Positions 1 through 5,467 of a DNA stretch of 5,467 nucleotides are shown one piece after another (positions within the stretch are counted from its first letter, which is position 1; every line of letters starts with the position of its first letter). The notes beneath the pieces were generated by a model, which saw only the letters and a program-made list of their open reading frames with translations, did no database searches and had not been told where the DNA came from. This stretch comes from Planctomycetaceae bacterium (GTDB lineage: Bacteria; Planctomycetota; Planctomycetia; Planctomycetales; Planctomycetaceae). The stretch lies in contig JALWSL010000393.1 of the NCBI GenBank assembly GCA_027080405.1, positions 1 through 5,467 of the forward strand, in the 5' to 3' direction. The position numbers and the translations under genes are program-made.

Positions 1-1292
1 GCCCGGTTCAAATTGCTGATGAGTGTTCCAAAGACACCTAACAGGCAGATCAGACCGAGCAGGCCCGTGTCTGCAGCAACTCCTGGAAGCAGACTATGTG
101 CCTGCCTATGATCTTTTAAGGCTCGGTAACCAATTCGTTCGCCATATTCCCGTGAAACATATTTGAACATACCCGGCCCGACTCCAAACAGCGGATGATC
201 GAGAAAGGCAAGTACGGCTCCTCCCATTTCTGTCGCCCGTCCTTTCAATGCACCATCAGCAGTTGAATGCTGACCGCTTGCGAACAGGCCAGTCAAATTT
301 GCCAAAGTCGCCATGCGAGTTCTGTACTGTGGAGTCAGTAAAATCAGGGAAAGGCAAATCAGACCTCCAACAAGAACACGTTTTGTACTGACATAGCCCA
401 TACCGGCTGCATATAGAATGACCAGGCCAATAACCAGAATTGTGCTTCTCGAAAATGCCAGCAGAGAACCAATTCCTGCCAATGCGGTTGCCACAAACGC
501 CAGCAGTTTGAGTCGTCGATGTTTTTCATGCTTCATGCGGTATAGTCCCAATGGAATCAGCATAAGCATAACCTGGGCATATCTATTTTTTTCGCCGATG
601 GGGCCGGAGAGCCGTTTTTGATCAACCTCACCCGCGACAGTCATTTCTCCGATGCCAAAACCGGGTTCTCCGCCGGTCTGTGCAAGCCCGCCATATTCGT
701 TGTCGAAGCTGCCGGTTATTTGTTGATACAAAGGGACGCCCCCCATCAAGCATCCTGCAATTAACAATACCCAGGTTGTATTGCGTAAAATTTCCGGCGT
801 TCTGACCATATTTGTAATAAGCAGATAAAGCACAATTCCTTCAAGCAGGAAGGTGTGCAAACCCTCCCAGGCGATTTCAGGGCGATCTGAACACAACACG
901 CCAATCAGTTGAACGATACCGAAGCCGACAATCCAGAACAGGCATGGTGCCAGCACAATTCCTTCCTTGCGAATAAACAGATAATGAAAAAGTGGCCATG
1001 CCAGCAGAGCCGGAACTATTTTGGCTGCAATGGAAGGGACATTGTGAAAATTGACTGCAACCACAGAGATATTGGAGTAAATGACAAATGTCACAAGCGG
1101 AATTGTCAGCATTGGATATCGAAACAGCCCCCAGCCTGTTGCAGCAAGCAGAGGCAGACCGATGGCCAACAACGGGTTGATCGAAACCAGTGCGCCGAGC
1201 AGCATCGCGGCGGATAATATACCCAGCCAAAACAGTCGACCGTTAGCAGTCGAGATGTGAGGCATCGTTTCAGATATTGTGGAGGAACTCAT
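1..1292 (-). CDS. O-antigen ligase/polymerase-type membrane protein (Wzy_C family), C-terminus cut by window edge
   Basis: The frame from the ATG at 1292 is open for 430 codons to the window edge with no stop or frameshift, so the C-terminus is missing. It is a polytopic membrane protein: I count about eleven hydrophobic segments between residues 20 and 320, then a large polar loop (about 321-403), then another segment beginning near 404. Family marks are GPIGEKNRYAQ (230-240), FSRS (280-283), GR (351-352), DHPLFGVGPGMF (365-376) and AHS followed by DTGLLGL (398-414). These match the Wzy_C/WaaL pattern, in which an Arg and a His of the periplasmic loop act in sugar transfer from undecaprenyl-PP-linked glycans; H399 is the likely equivalent His. 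Family knowledge predicts inner-membrane polymerisation of O-units or ligation to an acceptor, and sequence alone does not separate the two. The start is fixed by a GGGAGG ribosome binding site seven bases upstream and by an ATGA overlap with the preceding GT2 gene, implying translational coupling. Confidence 0.9.
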   Translation of the reverse strand, partial: MSSSTISETMPHISTANGRLFWLGILSAAMLLGALVSINPLLAIGLPLLAATGWGLFRYPMLTIPLVTFVIYSNISVVAVNFHNVPSIAAKIVPALLAWPLFHYLFIRKEGIVLAPCLFWIVGFGIVQLIGVLCSDRPEIAWEGLHTFLLEGIVLYLLITNMVRTPEILRNTTWVLLIAGCLMGGVPLYQQITGSFDNEYGGLAQTGGEPGFGIGEMTVAGEVDQKRLSGPIGEKNRYAQVMLMLIPLGLYRMKHEKHRRLKLLAFVATALAGIGSLLAFSRSTILVIGLVILYAAGMGYVSTKRVLVGGLICLSLILLTPQYRTRMATLANLTGLFASGQHSTADGALKGRATEMGGAVLAFLDHPLFGVGPGMFKYVSREYGERIGYRALKDHRQAHSLLPGVAADTGLLGLICLLGVFGTLISNLNR

Positions 1293-2470
1293 ACCGGTAC
1301 CTCCCGTGCATTGGTTGATGAATCATCGGCCCGTGCCGGACTCCATATCGCAATGCGTTCTCCGCGCAAAATCTTGTAAACTGCGACAACAACAGCTGCG
1401 TTCACCATGCAAAAGTAAAAAGGAACCGACAAAACTTTTGGAGACTTCAAGTTGAACCGTGACATTACCAATCCCGCAATTGCAGCAGAATAGACTGCAA
1501 CCTGAAGTAGTATTGCGCCCTGAAACAACCAACCTTTTTCCCATAGAAATGGAGAGATTACCGCCAGTGCAATAAGCGGAAAGACAACCAGCCGTCGCAA
1601 TACTTTATGTGAAAATAGTTGCAGAGCGTAAAACCCGTACTGGAATGGATTAAGGAGTTCACGCATTTCGATAATGCCTCGCAATCCGCGGGTGATCACG
1701 CGGGTCTTTCTGCCGAATTCTGCCTTGGCTGATCCTGCAACAGGTTCAAAGCAAATCGCTTCGGGTTCAAAAACCAGTCTTTTTTTCTGTGCAATAATTC
1801 GTGTCGAAGTGACAAAATCATCCGTAACACCCTCGGGGACTTTCTGGAACAGATGACGACGAATTGCATAAATTGCTCCTGTTGCGGAGATCACATTTCC
1901 TGAACGAGTTTGAGCGATTTTCAGAATCCGGTCGAAATTCCAATAGCTGTTCTCTCCGTCGGCAGCAATTCCAGTACGTTCGGCACTGCGATAAACCTGG
2001 TTTCCGGCCACTCCACCTACACTCATGTCCGCAAAAGGCTGAACGATTTTTCGGATGGCGTCTTCCCGATACATGCTGTTTGCATCTGAGAAGAGCAGGA
2101 TTTCTCCGCTTGCCAGCGCTACTGCTGCGTTGAGAGCAGCTGCCTTGCCGCCACGGGGCAAACAAATCAAACGTATTCGATCGCTGGCATAACGATTGAC
2201 AATTTCCTCCGTTTTATCGGTTGAGCCATCCGAGGCGATAATAACTTCCAGTAAATCGCCTGGATAATCGAGCGAAAGAATATTATTGAGCTTCGCTTCA
2301 ATTCCCTCGTCTTCATTATGACAGGCAATAATCATGCTCACGCCGGGAGTGACGGGCTTGCAAAGGTATGCTTTTTGCCAAATCATACCACGAAGCAGCA
2401 CGACCAGTGGGTACCCGATGTAAGCCCAAAAAATAATTCCAACCAACAGATAGAAAAGTGTTTCGATCAT
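1289..2470 (-). CDS. Membrane-anchored family 2 glycosyltransferase (cellulose-synthase-like GT2)
   Basis: A 393-residue GT-A fold transferase predicted to move a sugar from a nucleotide sugar onto a lipid-linked glycan at the cytoplasmic face of the inner membrane. An N-terminal membrane helix (about 4-26) precedes the catalytic domain. Visible motifs are VSMIIACHNE (44-53), SDGSTDKT (80-87, nucleotide binding), GKAAALN (108-114), the DXD-like SDAN (128-131) and TDDF (216-219, likely containing the catalytic base). Three hydrophobic helices follow at about 292-310, 315-336 and 347-367. Where processive synthases carry QxxRW, this protein has RKTRVITRG (254-262), so I infer a non-processive transferase; donor and acceptor are unknown. 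The frame extends three codons further to a GTG at 2479, but ATG 2470 makes an ATGA overlap with the stop of the upstream fusion gene, mirrors the overlap at the gene's other end, and has a weak AGGT eight bases upstream, so I prefer it. The stop overlaps the next gene's ATG. Confidence 0.94.
   Translation of the reverse strand: MIETLFYLLVGIIFWAYIGYPLVVLLRGMIWQKAYLCKPVTPGVSMIIACHNEDEGIEAKLNNILSLDYPGDLLEVIIASDGSTDKTEEIVNRYASDRIRLICLPRGGKAAALNAAVALASGEILLFSDANSMYREDAIRKIVQPFADMSVGGVAGNQVYRSAERTGIAADGENSYWNFDRILKIAQTRSGNVISATGAIYAIRRHLFQKVPEGVTDDFVTSTRIIAQKKRLVFEPEAICFEPVAGSAKAEFGRKTRVITRGLRGIIEMRELLNPFQYGFYALQLFSHKVLRRLVVFPLIALAVISPFLWEKGWLFQGAILLQVAVYSAAIAGLVMSRFNLKSPKVLSVPFYFCMVNAAVVVAVYKILRGERIAIWSPARADDSSTNAREVPV
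1300..1305 (-). promoter_or_regulatory. Ribosome binding site of the Wzy_C-family gene
   Basis: On the minus strand GGGAGG lies seven bases before the ATG at 1292. It sits inside the coding end of the GT2 gene. It is the best Shine-Dalgarno match at any gene start in this window and supports ATG 1292 as the true start. Confidence 0.75.
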
Positions 2471-5331
2471 GATGAGCACCTGCCCTGATTCAAAAGGTTG
2501 ACAAGCGATCGGACATTGACTGGAAGATTGAATTCATCAAGTACTTTCTTCTGGCCGGATTCTGCCAATCGTTGGCGAAGTGGCTGATCGTAGTACATTC
2601 TCAACAGTGCTTGTGCAACCGCGTTGGAGTCCCCTGGTGGAGTGAGTAAGCCCGTATGTTCATTGATAACAATTTCGGGTATACCGGAAAGATCACTGGC
2701 GATAACGGATACTCCGCTGCACATCGCTTCCATCAATACGACAGGAATACCTTCGCGTCGACCGCATTTTGTTGGAACACTCGGAGCAACCAGCACATCT
2801 GTTTGTTGCAACAAATCCTGAATTTCCCTTGACGTTTTACGGCCTTCAAATCGGACGTATTGGCCAAGCTCCGTTTGTGAAACAAGTTCTTCAAGCATTT
2901 GCTGATCCGGCCCGTCTCCGACCAGATGACATTGGAAATCAATCCCCTCTTTTTTCAGTTTGCAGCAGGCTTCCAGAAGGTGCCGCTGTCCTTTGACTTC
3001 ATGCAAAGTTCCAATGCAGGCAAAACGGAACGGACCATTGCCGGTTTCAAAAGGAGTCGGGTATTCCCTGCTCTTGAATTCTTGTGGATCGACGCCGCAA
3101 TGCACGAGATGCACCGACGCTTCGTAGCGTGAACCGCAAATATCGAGGATCATCTGACGATTGTAATTGGAAATTGCCACAACTGCTTTTGCATCAGCGA
3201 CTTTTTCCTGCAACATGTGCTGATCACGATGCAGGTCCGAACCATGGGCAGTAAAACTGTAGGGAATTGCGGTCAGTTGATGAATCACCCAGGCTGCCAT
3301 TGCAGGATGGGAAGCGAAATGGGCGTGCAGATGATCAACTCTCCTTTTTTGCATTAAACGGGCCATGTAAACAACTTTCGGAAAGAACAGAACTGCTCCC
3401 ACAAAATATCGTTTGCTGCCCCAATTCGCTTTGAGTAGCTTCAACAATGTTTTGAAATAGATGTCAGGCGTTTTCAACAGAAAAAACAGATGTGCGACGG
3501 CAATATGCAGAGATATCCAGGGAGTGAAAAAGGCTCGTTCGACATATGCTTCTGCTTCCGGGTGGATAACAGAGGTACGCTCCCGCTGTAATGGATAAAC
3601 CTCAACCTGATGCCCCTGCCTCTCAATTTCCCGCATTTCAAAAAGCACAAATGTTTCTGTGATTTTCGGAAATCGGGACATCATGTACGCGATTTTCAAG
3701 GTATTGCAAGTGCGGGCTGCATTGCACGATTCTGATGTTTCTGCCCTTTCGACAGGTTTGTCGCAAGATGTCGAAAGCCAGGAGCCGACCAAAGGTATTC
3801 GTTCAAGCTCTGGGAAGAATGAGGCAATATCCATGGCATGGCGGTTAAGACTGAAAACAATTGTGGTGCTGAAAACCGCCAGTAACAGGCCGACACTCCA
3901 GTGTAATTCAAATAGCAATTGAGCCAGAATCAGAAACAGTGCAAAACTTCCTGTGATGAAAAATGATCTGTTGAAATCGGTTGATTTCTGTATGTAACCG
4001 GTCCGAAACCTGACGGCCAGATACTTGCTTAACGAGTGCAGAATAATGGCTGAAGTTACACCAATTGCAGCTCCCTGGGCACCATAAAGTGGAATAAGCC
4101 ACCAGCACATCAGTAGAGCAAACGCAGTCGCAAGAATATCCAATGCCATAAAAGTACGAACCATTCCCAGTACCTTCATCAACTGGGAATTGAAGCCGAA
4201 CATCGATTGAATAAAATAGCCCGCCGAAAGAATGACAAGTATTGCTGAAGCATCCGTGTATTCTTTACCGAATAGCAATAGAGTCAGCGTGGGTGCCAAA
4301 GTGACGCAAACCGCAAAAATGGGAAAGCTCAACACCATCGCCCAGATGGAAGTTCTCTGAAACATTTCGCTCAGTTGATCTTCTTTTTTCTGACTGAACA
4401 ATCGCGTTGCGAGCGGCATGAACAGCAGGGAAAAATTGATCAGAATCAACTCATTCAGCTTGACAATCGGTAAAACAGCACGAAAGGAAGCGGAAGCGGT
4501 TGTCTCAGCCAGCCATCCAAGCATAAACACGATAAATGTACCACGAACAAGAAATGCAACATCTGATGTCAGCAGCGGCAGGCTATAGCCAAAAAATTCC
4601 CGCAAGGGAACAACAGGTCGATGCTCTCTCATTTTCTGCGGGATTTTTTCTTCGCGCAAATAGACAGAAACAAGCATCGCGTCGATCAGCACAGCAAGCA
4701 AACCGGAAAAAAGATAGGCCATTGCAATATATTGCAAACCTCCGTGAAGAAGGATGGCAACAATAACCCCAGCCAAACGGGCTCCCGGTCCTAACAGATG
4801 TCGACGCGCAAAAACAGTATTCGTTTTGCCCAAAAAAGCATATATTGATAACGAGACGCTGCTGAATGCATTAACCGGTACGAGAATAATCAGCGTGACA
4901 AGCAGGCTGATTGTCACAGGATCAATCCCCAGCAGAGTTGCCAATTCGCTTGAGAAAGCCCAGACCAGAACGGCAACAAGTGTCCCTAATGTCAAGACGA
5001 CACCGGACGATAGAATCAGAACACCGCACAAACGTTGAAAATCGCCTTGTTGGTGATACAGGGCACCAAATCGCGAAAGCGATTTATCCATTCCAAAAGC
5101 TGCCCCCAAGGCAGCCATTTCTATAACGGAAAAAGACCAGGCAAAGGCCCCGTAATCGAGCCGTGTCAAATATCGAATCACTACAATTTGTGTCAGCAGG
5201 TTGATGACCAGAGAAACCCCTCGACCAGCCAGTAGCAGTGATGAACCGCGGATCTGTTTGCGAGTAGATTCCGTGTGTTCGCCTCCTGCGTGGTGAACTT
5301 CTACCGGTCTTTGGGTAACAACCGTTTTCAT
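2467..5331 (-). CDS. Fused polysaccharide flippase (Wzx/MOP family) and family 4 glycosyltransferase (WcaL-like)
   Basis: A 954-residue fusion. Residues 1-27 are polar. About 28-495 hold roughly fourteen hydrophobic segments in the pattern of MOP-superfamily oligosaccharide flippases (Wzx), which move undecaprenyl-PP-linked oligosaccharides across the inner membrane. After a conserved-looking end (RIPLVGSWL, 511-519) comes a polar, Ser- and Cys-containing linker (about 520-543). From 545 a GT-B fold family 4 transferase follows, with a WcaL-like N-terminus (KIAYMMSRFPKITETF, 546-561), HLHAHFA (667-673), FTAHGSDL (693-700), GTLHEVKG (774-781), GDGP (805-808) and the EX7E motif (E860, E868; EGIPVVLME) that binds the sugar nucleotide. 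Each part has about the length of its stand-alone family, so both look intact. An even number of helices and a polar N-terminus would place the GT4 domain in the cytoplasm with its substrates. The start ATG is preceded by AGGAG thirteen bases away, and no other in-frame start lies nearby. It ends in an ATGA overlap with the GT2 gene. I see no ribosome binding site at the domain junction, which argues for one polypeptide. Confidence 0.93.
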   Translation of the reverse strand: MKTVVTQRPVEVHHAGGEHTESTRKQIRGSSLLLAGRGVSLVINLLTQIVVIRYLTRLDYGAFAWSFSVIEMAALGAAFGMDKSLSRFGALYHQQGDFQRLCGVLILSSGVVLTLGTLVAVLVWAFSSELATLLGIDPVTISLLVTLIILVPVNAFSSVSLSIYAFLGKTNTVFARRHLLGPGARLAGVIVAILLHGGLQYIAMAYLFSGLLAVLIDAMLVSVYLREEKIPQKMREHRPVVPLREFFGYSLPLLTSDVAFLVRGTFIVFMLGWLAETTASASFRAVLPIVKLNELILINFSLLFMPLATRLFSQKKEDQLSEMFQRTSIWAMVLSFPIFAVCVTLAPTLTLLLFGKEYTDASAILVILSAGYFIQSMFGFNSQLMKVLGMVRTFMALDILATAFALLMCWWLIPLYGAQGAAIGVTSAIILHSLSKYLAVRFRTGYIQKSTDFNRSFFITGSFALFLILAQLLFELHWSVGLLLAVFSTTIVFSLNRHAMDIASFFPELERIPLVGSWLSTSCDKPVERAETSESCNAARTCNTLKIAYMMSRFPKITETFVLFEMREIERQGHQVEVYPLQRERTSVIHPEAEAYVERAFFTPWISLHIAVAHLFFLLKTPDIYFKTLLKLLKANWGSKRYFVGAVLFFPKVVYMARLMQKRRVDHLHAHFASHPAMAAWVIHQLTAIPYSFTAHGSDLHRDQHMLQEKVADAKAVVAISNYNRQMILDICGSRYEASVHLVHCGVDPQEFKSREYPTPFETGNGPFRFACIGTLHEVKGQRHLLEACCKLKKEGIDFQCHLVGDGPDQQMLEELVSQTELGQYVRFEGRKTSREIQDLLQQTDVLVAPSVPTKCGRREGIPVVLMEAMCSGVSVIASDLSGIPEIVINEHTGLLTPPGDSNAVAQALLRMYYDQPLRQRLAESGQKKVLDEFNLPVNVRSLVNLLNQGRCSS

Positions 5332-5344
5332 TTCGAAAGGGTTT

Positions 5345-5349
5345 CTCCT
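5345..5349 (-). promoter_or_regulatory. Ribosome binding site of the flippase-GT4 fusion gene
   Basis: AGGAG on the minus strand ends thirteen bases before the ATG at 5331. This is longer than the usual five to ten bases, so initiation may be only moderate. No alternative in-frame ATG, GTG or TTG fits the site better. Confidence 0.5.
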
Positions 5350-5436
5350 GTAAGTCCCGCATTTGCGAGGGGTTGGGAATCCTGCGATTGTCTTGCCTGC
5401 GAGTGTCGATATGCATCCAATGAATTATTTTCAAAG

Positions 5437-5453
5437 CCCGGCACGTTACCGGG
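5437..5453 (-). repeat. Small GC-rich inverted repeat (possible hairpin)
   Basis: CCCGGTAACGTGCCGGG on the minus strand can fold into a seven-pair stem (five G-C pairs, one T-G wobble, one A-T) with an ACG loop. The wobble makes it slightly better as minus-strand RNA, the direction of transcription. It is followed by CTTTG rather than a run of T, so it does not meet the usual pattern of an intrinsic terminator. It could be a weak pause or RNA-end signal between an upstream gene and this operon, or chance. Confidence 0.35.
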
Positions 5454-5467
5454 AGAAAGTCAGGAGA

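Larger units (their letters stand above)
5332..5467 (-). other. Leader/intergenic stretch upstream of the operon, no supported gene
   Basis: No recognisable protein is encoded here. In the fusion gene's frame there are stops at 5448-5446 (TAA), 5433-5431 (TGA) and 5427-5425 (TAA), so the fusion gene cannot start further upstream. A TGA at 5462-5460 in another frame, or the TAA at 5448-5446, could be the end of an upstream minus-strand gene. The third frame is open to the edge, but its product does not look like a protein family I know. The stretch also holds a small inverted repeat and the fusion gene's ribosome binding site. A TTGAAA at 5434-5429 resembles a -35 box, but no good -10 box follows at the right distance. 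Confidence 0.5.

Noticed and set aside
909..1217. A plus-strand open frame of 102 codons opposite the Wzy_C-family gene
   Set aside because: Its product is polar, rich in Gln, Asn, His and Cys and resembles no family I know. It lies antisense to a clear, uninterrupted membrane-protein frame. It is a shadow of that gene.
877..1230. A minus-strand open frame of 117 codons inside the Wzy_C-family gene
   Set aside because: The product is Cys- and Ser-rich and lacks membrane segments, while the adjacent frame gives a coherent membrane protein with family motifs.
3696..3911. A minus-strand open frame of 71 codons spanning the fusion linker in another frame
   Set aside because: I considered it as evidence of a frameshift between separate genes. 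Its product has no membrane-segment pattern and the continuous frame keeps flippase-like sequence up to about residue 519, so no frameshift is needed.
5364..5402. Three copies of TCGCA (the first two extended to TCGCAGG) starting at 5402, 5387 and 5368 on the minus strand
   Set aside because: The copies are too short and unevenly spaced (15 and 19 bases) to support an operator or repeat array.
5084..5434. A minus-strand open frame of 116 codons, open to the right edge, overlapping the start of the fusion gene
   Set aside because: The product is Arg-rich with no recognisable pattern and mostly overlaps the flippase's first helices in another frame. The flippase frame is clearly the coding one there.
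5404..5434. Possible promoter: TTGAAA (5434-5429), 17-base gap, then TATCGA
   Set aside because: The -10 candidate matches the consensus only in its first three bases and there is no extended -10, so I do not call a promoter.
5328..5444. A 38-residue frame from GTG 5444 ending in an ATGA overlap with the fusion gene start
   Set aside because: The overlap follows automatically from a start codon followed by AAA. The peptide is low-complexity (Gln, Ser, Asp) and no ribosome binding site precedes the GTG.

Overview
The window looks like a piece of a surface-polysaccharide (O-antigen, capsule or exopolysaccharide) biosynthesis locus from a Gram-negative-type bacterium. All recognisable genes lie on the minus strand and are transcribed from high to low coordinates. 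By eye the G+C is close to one half. The style of the proteins (long MOP-type flippase, WcaL-like GT4, cellulose-synthase-like GT2, Wzy_C-type membrane protein) reminds me of Planctomycetota of the Gimesia kind. That attribution is from memory of family style only and is tentative.

Layout in transcription order. 5467-5332 is a short leader with no convincing gene. It holds stop codons that could end an upstream minus-strand gene, a small GC-rich inverted repeat and a purine-rich ribosome binding site. 5331-2467 is one very long reading frame joining a complete Wzx/MATE-like polysaccharide flippase (about residues 1-515) to a complete GT-B family 4 glycosyltransferase (about residues 545-954). 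2470-1289 is a membrane-anchored family 2 glycosyltransferase. 1292 to the left edge is the N-terminal 430 residues of an O-antigen ligase/polymerase-type (Wzy_C) membrane protein, which runs off the window.

The three genes are very tightly packed. Both gene-gene junctions are 4-base ATGA overlaps, so the set is almost certainly one operon with translational coupling. Functionally they fit a Wzx/Wzy-type pathway: the GT2 and the GT4 domain add sugars to a lipid-linked oligosaccharide on the cytoplasmic face, the flippase domain moves it across the inner membrane, and the Wzy/WaaL-like protein polymerises it or transfers it to an acceptor on the outer face. The initiating phosphoglycosyltransferase, nucleotide-sugar enzymes and any export or chain-length genes are not in the window.

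The most noteworthy item is the flippase-glycosyltransferase fusion. It physically joins a transferase to the transporter that would move its product. I found no mobile element, CRISPR array, tRNA, rRNA or credible plus-strand gene. I do not see an unmistakably new system here beyond the fusion.
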